64,000 bases of DNA from CBDUQN01 sp965369375 (GCA_965369375.1 CBDUQN010000006.1:1-64000), one strand, 5' to 3'; positions 1 to 9,180 are shown, counted from the stretch's first letter. A program made the numbers and translations. Notes: generated by a model from the letters alone, not told the origin.

Positions 1-90
1 CAAACGGCGAGGTGACGAAATGATCTTCCGTGACCCGGGAAACCTTATTGGATACCGATCCTAAAGTCATAAAACTCCCGAATTATGACG
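1..90. other. Window edge, no gene assigned
   Basis: No gene can be supported here. One frame on the + strand is open from the window edge to a TAA at 62-64 (about 20 codons), so this could be the 3' end of a gene lying outside the window, but the peptide is too short to recognise. The region beyond it up to position 395 is occupied by short tandem repeats listed separately. Confidence 0.3.
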
Positions 91-159
91 GATTGAGGTT
101 AGGTATTAGATAGGATTGAGGTTAGGTATTAGATAGGATTGAGGTTAGGTATTAGATAG
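91..159. repeat. Three perfect tandem copies of a 23-bp unit
   Basis: The 23-bp unit beginning GATTGAGGTTAGG occurs at 91-113, 114-136 and 137-159 without spacers. It lies in a noncoding stretch upstream of the eroded paralogue at 396. There are no intervening unique sequences, so it is a minisatellite-like array rather than a CRISPR. Confidence 0.95.
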
Positions 160-197
160 ATATTTCCTTGCGATAACGGCAGGTGTTTTGTATCATT

Positions 198-224
198 TGA
201 TCAACTGATCAACTGATCAACTGA
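198..224. repeat. 8-bp tandem repeat, three copies
   Basis: The unit TGATCAAC is repeated at 198-205, 206-213 and 214-221, followed by a partial TGA. Each copy contains the palindrome TGATCA. It is probably a replication-slippage product, though a protein-binding array cannot be excluded. Confidence 0.9.
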
Positions 225-331
225 GGGAATAATCAAGAGCTTGCAGAGACCCACCTGTTACAAAATCCCCTTCGATTGAAAGCATACTCGTATCATGGAA
301 GATTCGCTGTTTGACGACCGCTCTCAGGTTC

Positions 332-363
332 AAAGCATCGACATCTGAAAGCATCGACATCTG
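332..363. repeat. 16-bp direct tandem duplication
   Basis: The unit AAAGCATCGACATCTG occurs twice in a row (332-347 and 348-363), ending about 30 bases before the start codon of the remnant gene at 396. It is the third independent tandem repeat in this 400-bp noncoding region. Confidence 0.9.
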
Positions 364-395
364 GATGGTATGTATGATTCGGAGGAGGTTCCTCT

Positions 396-698
396 ATGCG
401 TAAACGCGGCTGGATGTGCGTGACATTGTCAGCGGTTCTCTGCGTGGCTCTTTCGGTACCCGCAGCGGCGCTGGAGAATATGCCGGGCGGTGGGTGCCTT
501 CCCGGTCCCGCCGATGACGATCGGGACGGATCGGTGGATGAGGATTGGCTCGACGGCCGCGACGGGAGCGGTACCCTGCCGTGGGATCTCGTATCGCGCA
601 ACGGACAGGACGTAACGAGCGGGTTCTGCCTGTTCGCTGTGGAACCGGAAGACGGCGATTTCCCGAGAACAATCGGAAAATTCGCGGTGATCAGGTAA
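396..698 (+). pseudogene. Eroded paralogue of the secreted protein at 4074-6551
   Basis: This 100-codon ORF has an intact-looking signal peptide (residues 1-26, ending PAAALE) and a good ribosome site (GGAGGAGG about 10 bases before the ATG). The rest consists of pieces of the 825-residue protein encoded at 4074-6551. An Asp-rich stretch (PADDDRDGSVDEDW) matches its residues around 150-170. This is joined directly to the last ~45 residues (GTLPWDLVSRNGQDVTSG ... IGKFAVIR), which are its C-terminal sorting domain end. Roughly 120 residues after the signal peptide and about 610 residues of the middle are missing, yet the frame is kept. The second junction lies in a GACGG-type sequence shared by both ends, suggesting deletion between short direct repeats. 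A working minimal secreted peptide is possible but less likely than decay. Confidence 0.8.
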
Positions 699-780
699 TA
701 AACATAATGACAGGTGCTTAAGATGGCCCGAACGCTTCTTATAAAACGCCAAACTTTTTTTAACGCAAAAGGCAAATTCG

Positions 781-809
781 TTGACATACATGTGTATGGA
801 TTTTATATT
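781..809 (+). promoter_or_regulatory. Sigma-70-type promoter for the TonB-receptor operon
   Basis: TTGACA at 781-786, a 17-bp spacer and TATATT at 804-809 form a near-consensus promoter. The predicted transcript would start near 816, giving a leader of about 120 bases before the receptor gene at 936. It lies downstream of the eroded ORF at 396-698, so that ORF is not part of this transcript. Confidence 0.75.
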
Positions 810-935
810 TAGCTTAGGAGCTTGCTATATAAGAGCAAGAGAGACCCACACCAATTTCCTAATCTCCCGTTCCGCTCTCAGCATTTGCGGGAGTACAGCC
901 TCGAAGTGTAAATGAGCAAGGCAAGGAGAAGTAAA

Positions 936-3900
936 ATGAAAGCCCGCTATCGTTTTACTGGTTTGCAGAGTGTTCTGATTACTTCCCTGATAATGCTGCT
1001 GTTTGTTTCGAACACGTATGCGCAGACGGGAAGAATTACGGGAACTGTGAGAGATTCGAAGACGGGAGAGGCCCTGCCATACGCAAATGTCGTTGTCGTC
1101 GGCACGAAGATGGGGGGAATGACACTGACCGACGGTTCGTTCACGATCGTCGGCGTTTCGGTTGGAACGTATACGGTGAAAGCGATGATGATGGGATACA
1201 AGTCCGACGAGAAGACGGGTGTGCGTATAGACGCCGGGCAGAGGCTGGAACTCAATTTCTCTCTCGAAGTGACGATCGTGGGTAAGACGCAGGAGATCAT
1301 CGTTGAAGCCGATCTGCCTCAGATCGAGGTCACCTCGAGTGAAGTTTGGCACAGGGTTACGCGTGACGAGGCTCTCGAGCTTCCCGTCGACGATGTCACG
1401 GAAGCTATCGCGCTCAAGAGCGGTATCGTGAAGACAGGTGACGATCTGCACGTTCGCGGCGGGCGCGGCGGAGAGGTGCAGTTCCAGATCGACGGCGTTC
1501 CGGTGGACGATCCACTCGGTGGAGGCGCTATCTCGGTCGGTCTCCTTGCCACCGACATGAGTGAGGTAATCACCGGGGGTATGGACGCGGAGTACGGCAA
1601 CGCACAGTCGGCGATCATCAATGTGAGCACCCGTGAGGGAGGCAAGACGTTCGAAGGCCAGGTGCGGTATATGACCGATGACTTCGGGCGCAAGGACAAG
1701 ACGTACACGAACTACGATCGTATCAGCCTCGGTCTCGGGGGCCCGACGCCTATCAGAAATCTTACATATTATGTATCCGGTGAAGCGACCTTCACCGATT
1801 CGGAGAACTGGACTGTTGCCCGCAGGGAGCAGCAAAAACTGCTGGGCGATTTAATCAAGTACACTCCGCGGCTGCATCAGACCTACAACCTCCAGGGAAA
1901 GCTTGCGTGGAAGGTGAATCCGAGAATGAAATTCATCGGCGAGGTGATCTATTCTACCCGTGTATCGGATAGGTACATCAACAACTGGAACATCGAAGGA
2001 TACGTGCAGAAGATTTATCGGTTCACCACGCTCAGGTCGAGTCGTGACGTCCAGGCCGAGTACGCGCGTTCCTTCGGATCGTACGTGAGCATCTATCACG
2101 GCCCGTGGATAGATGAGGATGTCACACGGGTCAATGTGTATCCCGGCTCGCTCGAGGGCCGCCGCAGAAGCATCTACCCCGTTGTCATCTTTACCAAGGT
2201 GCGGGATCCGAACAATCCGAACAGTCCGCCGTACTTGCTCCGGTTCGATAACTACTACGCCCGCATCGTGCACAATACCCGTGGTGACGAGGTGGAGGTT
2301 CTCTGGGACGAGAGTGTGATCAACGAGCAGGGCCAGCACGTTCGCTACGAGAGCAGGATGCTCTTCGAGGGCTTCCAGAATCCAGAGAGCAAGTTCAGTC
2401 ATTTCGAGGATGATTCGAGTTATGTATACTTCAACTCCGCCGAGAAGACGGCGACGACGACATCCAAGAACCTCAACCTGAAGTTGGCCATTAACCACAA
2501 TATCAGCGAAGATGTTCTCTATACGATCAAAATGAGCCGTATCCGGTTCAATACGTTGGCGAACGTCAATGACCAGCAACCCGGTGAATACTCGACCGCC
2601 GGCCAGCCGGTCATATTGCCCGCCGGCAATTTCCAGTTCAGCGGCGTGAGCAACCAGCTCTTTTACACCGATCCCGAGTATCCATATTTTGTGACGGCGT
2701 ACGACTATCCGGATTACGAGCACACGATCACGACAACGTATATCTTCAAGGCGGATCTCACGTCGAAGAAGTGGGAGAATCACAAGTTCAGAACGGGGAT
2801 ACAGTTCATCTACAACGATCTCAACCAGGAAGACAGAACGTATCCCGGGCGGCAGAGGCAGCTCGAGGACGGCACATACATTCAGGGTCGAAGCGTAAAC
2901 ATTTTCCACAACTTCAACCCCGAGGCCTCGTACTATCTGCAGGACAAATGGCATTACCAGGGAATGGTCGTGAATGCGGGATTCCGCATGGACTTCTTCT
3001 CTCCGGGAAACAACGCGGAAATCACCATCAATAGTTCGGAAATCGATCCGAGCGTCGAGAAGTACAAGTTCCAGCTCAGTCCGCGTCTCGGTTTCGCCTT
3101 CCCGATCACCGATCGTGACAAATTCCATTTCCACTACGGAAGGTTCACCCAGTGGCCGAGCCGTATATTTCTCTTCCAGACGCAGGATCTGATCGGTTGG
3201 GGAGGTGTGCTCGGCAATCCCAATCTCGATGAGGAGCTCACCGTCTCGTACCAGGCCGGAGTTTCGCACCAGTTCACCGAGACGATCGCGGGCCACTTCG
3301 TTGTCTTCACGAAGGATATTTATGGATTGATCTCATCGACCCGTGTAACGGATGAGGAGCTCGGGATTCAGGGATATCGATTCATCAACAGAACGTATGC
3401 AAGCTCGAGGGGGCTCGAGATCAGCTTCAACAAGCGTCTGAGCCACTATGTGGGCGGGGAGATCTCCTACACATTATCATATGCCGACGGTGTGGCGAGT
3501 GACGCTTTCTTCGGTGTCTCCGCGGTCGGTCTCACGCATTTACCCACGCAGGAGATGCCGCTCAACTGGGATCAGCGGCACACGTTGAACCTGACGCTCA
3601 GGCTCCAGGACGAGAACAAATGGGGAGCAACGATCGTGTATTCCTACGGCAGCGGGTTGCCCTGGACGCCATATGATCGTTGGGCAAGGCGCCAGAATCC
3701 GCTCTGGGAGAACTCCGAGCGCTTGCCCGAAACACATATCATCAATATTCAGGGAAGAAAGCTGTTCGGCATTTACGGTCAAGAGCTCACACTCTTCTTC
3801 GAGGGACGTAACCTCCTCGACGAGGATATACTGCTGCCGGGTGGCACCTCGCCCGGAGCGTGGCCGGGCATGGTCAACGCGCGGATGGACGGCGGCTCCT

Positions 3901-4043
3901 ACCTAACCGAAACGGGACAGTACGGAGGCGCATATCTCCAGGATCTCGATGAAGATGGAATAGACGATTTCACACCCGTCAATGATCCGATTATCTGGGA
4001 CGCACATCGGCGGTGGCGGATTGGTTTTGGATTTCAGTTCTAA
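936..4043 (+). CDS. TonB-dependent outer-membrane receptor with carboxypeptidase-regulatory-like N-domain
   Basis: This is a 1035-residue outer-membrane receptor. After a signal peptide (residues ~1-30, ending AQT) comes a carboxypeptidase-D-regulatory-like beta-sandwich (GTVRDSKTGEALPYANV ... DGSFTIVGV, about residues 32-115). Next is a plug domain (LHVRGGRGGEVQFQIDGVPV ... ITGGMDAEYGNAQSAIINV, about 170-235), then a long barrel ending in an aromatic residue (IGFGFQF), typical of Bam-inserted barrels. This architecture is shared with SusC-like and other FCB-group receptors; the ligand cannot be told from sequence. The start at 936 is preferred over an ATG at 912 because AAGGAG lies at 923-928. 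It is the first gene of an operon with 4074, 6594 and 7569, and the ExbB-ExbD-TonB genes at 9342-11722 could energise it. Confidence 0.92.
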   Translation: MKARYRFTGLQSVLITSLIMLLFVSNTYAQTGRITGTVRDSKTGEALPYANVVVVGTKMGGMTLTDGSFTIVGVSVGTYTVKAMMMGYKSDEKTGVRIDAGQRLELNFSLEVTIVGKTQEIIVEADLPQIEVTSSEVWHRVTRDEALELPVDDVTEAIALKSGIVKTGDDLHVRGGRGGEVQFQIDGVPVDDPLGGGAISVGLLATDMSEVITGGMDAEYGNAQSAIINVSTREGGKTFEGQVRYMTDDFGRKDKTYTNYDRISLGLGGPTPIRNLTYYVSGEATFTDSENWTVARREQQKLLGDLIKYTPRLHQTYNLQGKLAWKVNPRMKFIGEVIYSTRVSDRYINNWNIEGYVQKIYRFTTLRSSRDVQAEYARSFGSYVSIYHGPWIDEDVTRVNVYPGSLEGRRRSIYPVVIFTKVRDPNNPNSPPYLLRFDNYYARIVHNTRGDEVEVLWDESVINEQGQHVRYESRMLFEGFQNPESKFSHFEDDSSYVYFNSAEKTATTTSKNLNLKLAINHNISEDVLYTIKMSRIRFNTLANVNDQQPGEYSTAGQPVILPAGNFQFSGVSNQLFYTDPEYPYFVTAYDYPDYEHTITTTYIFKADLTSKKWENHKFRTGIQFIYNDLNQEDRTYPGRQRQLEDGTYIQGRSVNIFHNFNPEASYYLQDKWHYQGMVVNAGFRMDFFSPGNNAEITINSSEIDPSVEKYKFQLSPRLGFAFPITDRDKFHFHYGRFTQWPSRIFLFQTQDLIGWGGVLGNPNLDEELTVSYQAGVSHQFTETIAGHFVVFTKDIYGLISSTRVTDEELGIQGYRFINRTYASSRGLEISFNKRLSHYVGGEISYTLSYADGVASDAFFGVSAVGLTHLPTQEMPLNWDQRHTLNLTLRLQDENKWGATIVYSYGSGLPWTPYDRWARRQNPLWENSERLPETHIINIQGRKLFGIYGQELTLFFEGRNLLDEDILLPGGTSPGAWPGMVNARMDGGSYLTETGQYGGAYLQDLDEDGIDDFTPVNDPIIWDAHRRWRIGFGFQF

Positions 4044-4073
4044 TCATCATATAGCATGACTGGAGGTCCGATT

Positions 4074-6551
4074 ATGTTTCGAAAGGGTTGGTTGTCGGTA
4101 ACGGCCGTAGCGCTGTTGGGCCTTCTTTTTGTGACAGCCGCTGTGGCAAGGGACAACAACAGGGAATCGTACGACAAGCTCAAGAATCTCGAGCGCATCA
4201 TGGTGCTCGACGGGAGCTCTGTTCATAATGTGGGCAATCTCCACATGAACGTTACCAACTGGGGTGTATTCGGCTCGTATCCGAGCTCGACACTCGAGAT
4301 GGCGGAATCTCCTTCCGCCCAGTGGCCGGCGAATTCAGGCGTCGAATATCTCTACGTCGCCGGTCTTTGGGTAGGAGCGAAGCGCAACGGCATTCCCGTC
4401 GTTTCGACCGCTGCCTACGCCGCCGAGTTCAGGCCGACTCAGGACCCGATCGACATAATCTATCAGGCGTTCGAAGGGGTGTCGGGAGGCGCCCGGCTTC
4501 CCAGTCCCGCCGACGACGACCGTGACGGGCTTGTCGACGAGGACTGGCTCAACGGGCGTGACGATGATGGGGACGGGCTTATCGACGAGGATTTTGCGGC
4601 GATCGGGAAGCAGATGTTTTCCTGCTGGTTCACCGACGACCAGCCCTACGCCGTCCAGATCTACCCGGAGCACACGCCGCTCCATCTTCTCATTCGCCAG
4701 GAGAGCTACCAGTGGGAGGAGGAACGGTTCTACAATTTCGTCGGAATCGAGTACAAGATCATTAACTACAGTCTATCGGAAGTAATAGAGGATATTTATA
4801 TAGGGTTTTTCGCCGACGGTGACGCCGGCCCCCGCACGCGCGAGCAGTACTGGCAGGATGACAAGACGGGTTTGTGGGAAGGCATCTGGTGCGGTCAGCG
4901 GGGTGAGGCCCAGATACCGGTGAGGCTGAACGTCGCCTATTTTAGCGATGACGATGGTGACGAGGGGCAGACGGAAGGGTTCTTCGGCTGTATCTTCCTC
5001 GGTCATGATACCGATCCGCTTGGCGAAGACGCGCCCCGTCTCGTCGGTATCACGTCCTACCAGAACTTCTCCGGCGACCAGGCTTACGAGAACGGCGGGG
5101 ATCCAACGAACGACTTTCAGCGATACGAGCTGATGAGCAAGGGTGGGAAGGACCGTAACGGTGATGTTCCCCGCGACTGGCGCATGCTTCTCGCCGTGGG
5201 GCCGTTCAGAGAGCTTCTACCTGATAGTATGATGACCATGCAGGTGGCGTTTTGCTGCGGGCATGAGCTCGAAGGCATGCTCGACGCGGCTACGAGCGCC
5301 GCCCTCACGTATGATGGAAACTGGTTCGATATCGACGGAAACGTGGAGACCGGCGCGCTCGGCCGTGAAACTCCCCTCTACGGTCCGGTGGCCGGTATCG
5401 AGCCCGATTCCTGTGATGACGATTCCGAGGTGCTCTCTGCGGCGAGAGGCGAGATCGTCTGGATCAACGCCGACTGCCGGATTGAGCTTGCCCTCTGGGA
5501 TGACAGAAACTGTGCCAAGGGAGATGCGACGTTTAGTGATTATCAGACGGGCGTCGATGGAAAAGAGCGGCAGATCAAATGGCTCGTCGGTTCCGCTCCT
5601 CCTCCGCCCAATTTGAGGCTGCTGCCCGGCGATAACTCCATGACTCTGTTATGGGACAATTTCAGTGAGGTCACGCCGGATGTGAGCACCCAGGAGTTCG
5701 ACTTCGAAGGGTATCGTGTTTGGAGGGCCGACGGATGGGAACGGCCGCTCGGAACGACGGTCATGACAGGACCGGGAAGAAATCTCTGGCAGCTTCTCGA
5801 GGAGCGGGACATCGTGAACGAGGTTGCTCCCGATATCGATTTCAAGAAACCGTTCCCAGAGGGATGGGAGTACGAACCGCTCCCCTATCTCGATAATAGA
5901 GAAGCGATGATAGCGATGTTCGAGGAGAGCGTCTATTATGCGCCGCTCGATACGGTACCATGCCCGCCGGGACTCACAAACGTCGAATGCGATACGCTGG
6001 AGGCGATGGCGAGACATAACCTCGGTTTCGAAGGCGGCATGGAATATTACAAATTCGTCGATTCCAATATTCATAATGGAATGCATTATTTCTATTCGGT
6101 GAGCGCGTATGATCATGTTCTAATTAATAATCAGCCGGTTCGTCCGGGCTATTACGGTGATCCGTCATCGAATTTCCAGTATACGACTCCACTGTCCAAT
6201 TCGCAGCAATCCGAAACATTCACAGAGAAAGAAGTATACGTTGTGCCCAATCCGGCGACAGCGTCATCGATGGAACCATGGACGCTCAAACCGAATCAGG
6301 ATGATCCCACGGGAATCAAGGTCGAGTTCAGGAATCTCCCGAAGTGCAGAAGCACGGTGCGGATTTATTCAATCGCCGGTGATCTCGTTGAGATACTCTA
6401 TCATGACGGCTCGGACGGACACGGAACGCTCCCTTGGGATCTCGTTTCCCGCAACGGGCAGGACGTGACGAGTGGTGTCTATCTCTTCTCCGTCGAGCCT
6501 GACGATGGCGATTTTCAGAGATCGATCGGCAAGTTTGTCGTTATTAGATAA
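4074..6551 (+). CDS. Large secreted protein with Asp-rich repeats and FlgD-like C-terminal sorting domain
   Basis: This is an 825-residue exported protein of unassigned function. A signal peptide (residues ~1-25) is followed by a region with two Asp-rich loops (PADDDRDGLVDEDW and RDDDGDGLIDEDF, about residues 150-180) resembling calcium-binding thrombospondin-3/EF-like repeats. A fibronectin-like segment (LRLLPGDNSMTLLWDNF, YRVWRADGW) follows. The last ~80 residues form a FlgD/T9SS-like Ig fold (YVVPNPATASS ... VRIYSIAGDLV ... WDLVSRNGQDVTSGVYLFSV ... GKFVVIR). This C-terminal type is the usual sorting signal of type IX-like secretion in FCB bacteria, and the next gene encodes a PorV-like protein. 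The start at 4074 has TGGAGG at 4061-4066; an in-frame ATG at 4056 lies before that site. A shrunken paralogue is at 396-698. Confidence 0.85.
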   Translation: MFRKGWLSVTAVALLGLLFVTAAVARDNNRESYDKLKNLERIMVLDGSSVHNVGNLHMNVTNWGVFGSYPSSTLEMAESPSAQWPANSGVEYLYVAGLWVGAKRNGIPVVSTAAYAAEFRPTQDPIDIIYQAFEGVSGGARLPSPADDDRDGLVDEDWLNGRDDDGDGLIDEDFAAIGKQMFSCWFTDDQPYAVQIYPEHTPLHLLIRQESYQWEEERFYNFVGIEYKIINYSLSEVIEDIYIGFFADGDAGPRTREQYWQDDKTGLWEGIWCGQRGEAQIPVRLNVAYFSDDDGDEGQTEGFFGCIFLGHDTDPLGEDAPRLVGITSYQNFSGDQAYENGGDPTNDFQRYELMSKGGKDRNGDVPRDWRMLLAVGPFRELLPDSMMTMQVAFCCGHELEGMLDAATSAALTYDGNWFDIDGNVETGALGRETPLYGPVAGIEPDSCDDDSEVLSAARGEIVWINADCRIELALWDDRNCAKGDATFSDYQTGVDGKERQIKWLVGSAPPPPNLRLLPGDNSMTLLWDNFSEVTPDVSTQEFDFEGYRVWRADGWERPLGTTVMTGPGRNLWQLLEERDIVNEVAPDIDFKKPFPEGWEYEPLPYLDNREAMIAMFEESVYYAPLDTVPCPPGLTNVECDTLEAMARHNLGFEGGMEYYKFVDSNIHNGMHYFYSVSAYDHVLINNQPVRPGYYGDPSSNFQYTTPLSNSQQSETFTEKEVYVVPNPATASSMEPWTLKPNQDDPTGIKVEFRNLPKCRSTVRIYSIAGDLVEILYHDGSDGHGTLPWDLVSRNGQDVTSGVYLFSVEPDDGDFQRSIGKFVVIR

Positions 6552-6593
6552 GAGAATTTAATAAAGGTAGTCTTCTTGTTAGGAGGTCTGGTG

Positions 6594-7535
6594 ATGATTC
6601 GTAAGGTGTTTGTAGGCGCCGTTCTCCTCGCGCTTATTCCCGGCATCGCTTTTGGTTCCACGAAGCCGTTCGAAAAGGTCGGAACGTTTGCGGCTCAGTT
6701 CCTCAAGGTCGGCGTCTCCGCACGGGCGGCCGGTATGGGGAACGCCTTCACCGCAGTGGCGAATGATGCGACGGCTATATACTGGAACCCGGCGGGTATG
6801 GTGGAATTGACGCGCACGGAGATTACCCTCAACTCGGTAGTATGGCCCGCCGATATAGACGTCTATTTCGCGGGAGCAGTTTTCACAACGCCTTACTTCC
6901 CTGGAACCTTCGGGGTCAGTGCGCGGGCTCTCGTGATGGACCCGCAGCAGGAAAGAACCATTTACATGCCCGAGGGAACGAACAGATGGTTTGACGCGGG
7001 GGATATGTCATTCGGGCTTTCGTATGCGATGTACTTCACCGACCGGTTCTCGGCCGGTATTACAACTCATTTCATTCATATGGGGCTTGCTGATAAAAGC
7101 GTAGAAACGCTTGCGTTCGATTTCGGATTGCTGTATCGAATTGGAATCCAGGGCATGAAGCTGGGTATGATGATCCAGAGTCTCGGCGGCGAGGTGGATT
7201 TCGATGACCGGTCATCAAAGCTGCCGACCCTTTTCCGCGTGGGCCTCAGTGTAGATGCGTACAGAAGGGGAGCTCATGCGCTGATGGCGGCGGGCGAATT
7301 CTCCCACCCCTCCGATAACAAAGAAAGAATGAACGTTGGTATGGAGTACGCCTTCAACCAGTTCTTCTACCTCCGTTCGGGGTACAACATCAACTATGAT
7401 ACCCAGGGGCTTGCATGGGGCGTCGGATTCCGTATCGATACGAGCCAGACCTCGAATATCGGTTTCGACTACGCATGGGAAGACCTCGGATACCTCGGGC
7501 AGGCGCATCGGATAACGCTGAACTTCAGCTATTAA
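6594..7535 (+). CDS. PorV/PorQ-family outer-membrane protein
   Basis: This 313-residue protein has a signal peptide (to about residue 20, IAFGST) and then the family hallmark: FLKVGVSARAAGMGNAFTAVANDATAIYWNPAGM. It ends in an aromatic-rich strand (ITLNFSY) as an outer-membrane barrel should. PorV shuttles type IX substrates to the surface attachment complex in Bacteroidota, and homologues are widespread in related phyla. Here it follows a gene whose product carries a FlgD/T9SS-like C-terminus, which supports a secretion or surface-display role. AGGAGG at 6581-6586 fits the ATG at 6594; an upstream in-frame TTG at 6576 precedes that site. None of the core PorKLMN/SprA genes are in the window. 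Confidence 0.88.
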   Translation: MIRKVFVGAVLLALIPGIAFGSTKPFEKVGTFAAQFLKVGVSARAAGMGNAFTAVANDATAIYWNPAGMVELTRTEITLNSVVWPADIDVYFAGAVFTTPYFPGTFGVSARALVMDPQQERTIYMPEGTNRWFDAGDMSFGLSYAMYFTDRFSAGITTHFIHMGLADKSVETLAFDFGLLYRIGIQGMKLGMMIQSLGGEVDFDDRSSKLPTLFRVGLSVDAYRRGAHALMAAGEFSHPSDNKERMNVGMEYAFNQFFYLRSGYNINYDTQGLAWGVGFRIDTSQTSNIGFDYAWEDLGYLGQAHRITLNFSY

Positions 7536-7568
7536 GGGATGGTGGGGTGTAACAAACTCCTGATTACA

Positions 7569-9074
7569 ATGAGACGTTCAATCCTGTTTTCCCTCTTGGC
7601 GGCGGTTCTTGTCCTCGGATCTGCCATCCCGGCCGGTTGCGGGACGATACGGGGGGATGGGGACTTCGAATTCTACGTGGATGTCACCTCGATCCCGGTC
7701 CGCGGTGGAAAAACACTGGCCCTCATCCAGATCGCTATTCCATTAAAAGAGATCGAATACGCCGAAGTCGACGGCAAATTCATGGCCGCCGTTCGGGTCG
7801 ATATGGAGCTCAGGAGTGAGACGGAAAGCGTTTTCAGGAGACAATCCGAGGCCAGGGATACGAGGGACGCGAAGCCTCGCGTAACCGATCTCTCCGGTTT
7901 TCTCGCGCTCGTCGACTCGTTTCTCGTCGATCCCGGTCTTTTCAAGCTCGAGGTAAAGGTCGAGGATCTAAACCGCAAGAAAAGAACGCTCTTCGGAATT
8001 CTCAGCAAGAGCTATCTGAGTTCGGCGCTCGAGGATGTTTTTATCGAGGTGCCGAGCTTTTCCGACGACGCATTGGCCTTGAGCGAGCCGATTCTCGTCT
8101 GGTCGAGGGAAAGCGAAGGCGGATATATTCCCAATCCAATGCGGATCTACGGGCTCAAGAACGATACGCTGTCCTATATCGTAAGCGCTTTGATACCGGA
8201 GCAGCTGACGGAGGATTCTCTCGATGTCTGGATTACCGTGCGGGATCAAAAAGGCGCCGTTATCGACAGCAGCGGATCGAAGGTGAATTCGAAGGGTGGG
8301 CGGGTCATGATGTATGGCGTGTTCGACGTCAATACCTATCCCGCAGGATCGTACCGGTTGTCGGTGGAATCGGCCGTGGGCGGATTGTATGCCTCTGTCG
8401 GCAAGGATTTCAATGTCGCATGGGAGCTGATAAACTGGCAGAAGCAAGCCGTGGACATCCTTTTCGAGGGGCTTCTGGTGCTGCCGGAAAACGAATATAT
8501 GCAGTTCAAGTACTTTAGCCGTGGCGATCAGGAGAAGACGCTCAAGGAGTACTGGAAAAGCATGGATCCGACTCCTCATACCGCGATAAATGAAGCATAC
8601 GAAATGTTTGTAGCGCGCCTGAATTATGCAGACAGGTATTACGGCGGATTCAAACGGGGCGCCCTCACCGATATGGGCCAGATATATATTCGATTCGGAC
8701 CTCCCGACGATAAAGAGGTAGAGCAGGTACCGTGGAACAGGACTGATGTCTATGAGGCGCTCGAGAAGCTCAGCGACCAGTACGAGGTCGTTATACACGG
8801 AACGAAGAAGGAGGGCCCGGCTGCTCAGCGGGTCACGGTGATCGATCGGCAGATATGGTCGCGCATGGATGGTTTGACGCCTTTCCGCGGCGAGGGAGGG
8901 ATGGATACCGGCGCGTACGAGCTCTGGCTATACAATATAAGGGGCAATCCGATCCTCAAGAGGGACAAGCTCATGACGATCGGTTCGGGCCTCAGGTATC
9001 TCTTTATAGACAAAGACGGGTACGGGGAGTATGTGCTCATCGGCTCCTCTGAGGAAATCGAAAACTTTAAATAA
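7569..9074 (+). CDS. GWxTD-domain protein (first copy)
   Basis: This exported protein of about 501 residues belongs to the GWxTD family of FCB and Gemmatimonadota-like bacteria, whose biochemical role is unknown. The conserved C-terminal region reads YYGGFKRGALTDMGQIYIRFGPPDD, so the name-giving motif is GALTD here with Trp replaced by Ala-Leu spacing. A KSMDPTPHTAINEAYEMFVARLNYADRYY stretch before it matches the copy at 18228. The N-terminal ~25 residues form a signal peptide ending IPAGCG; the Cys might be lipidated but the lipobox is weak. The start is uncertain: ATG at 7569 gives the cleaner signal peptide, while an in-frame ATG at 7539 lies immediately after the previous gene's stop. It is the last gene of the receptor/PorV operon. 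Confidence 0.82.
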   Translation: MRRSILFSLLAAVLVLGSAIPAGCGTIRGDGDFEFYVDVTSIPVRGGKTLALIQIAIPLKEIEYAEVDGKFMAAVRVDMELRSETESVFRRQSEARDTRDAKPRVTDLSGFLALVDSFLVDPGLFKLEVKVEDLNRKKRTLFGILSKSYLSSALEDVFIEVPSFSDDALALSEPILVWSRESEGGYIPNPMRIYGLKNDTLSYIVSALIPEQLTEDSLDVWITVRDQKGAVIDSSGSKVNSKGGRVMMYGVFDVNTYPAGSYRLSVESAVGGLYASVGKDFNVAWELINWQKQAVDILFEGLLVLPENEYMQFKYFSRGDQEKTLKEYWKSMDPTPHTAINEAYEMFVARLNYADRYYGGFKRGALTDMGQIYIRFGPPDDKEVEQVPWNRTDVYEALEKLSDQYEVVIHGTKKEGPAAQRVTVIDRQIWSRMDGLTPFRGEGGMDTGAYELWLYNIRGNPILKRDKLMTIGSGLRYLFIDKDGYGEYVLIGSSEEIENFK

Positions 9075-9082
9075 TTAATGAT

Positions 9083-9132
9083 TTAAATAGTTTATAGTCG
9101 ATGGAATTAAATGAGTTAAATAGTTTATAGTC
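9083..9132. repeat. 17-bp direct repeat with 33-bp period
   Basis: The 17-mer TTAAATAGTTTATAGTC is found at 9083-9099 and again at 9116-9132. It is AT-rich and lies just upstream of the promoter at 9147, so it could be an activator or regulator binding pair as well as a slippage product. Confidence 0.85.
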
Positions 9133-9146
9133 ACTGGAATTTTTGG

Positions 9147-9175
9147 TTGACAAGGGGGTGTAGATAAATTATTTT
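9147..9175 (+). promoter_or_regulatory. Probable promoter of the exbB-exbD-tonB operon
   Basis: TTGACA at 9147-9152 is followed after 17 bases by TATTTT at 9170-9175. This would start transcription about 160 bases upstream of exbB at 9342. The paired 17-bp repeats lie directly upstream, where an activator would bind. Confidence 0.6.
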
Positions 9176-9180
9176 ACTGA

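Noticed and set aside
91..224. Repeat array that could be taken for a CRISPR
   Set aside because: The units are directly adjacent with no spacers and only three copies; no cas genes are present.
825..1835. Long open frame on the - strand (about 336 codons)
   Set aside because: It is antisense to the TonB receptor gene, has no ribosome site and no recognisable protein features; a shadow of GC-rich coding sequence.
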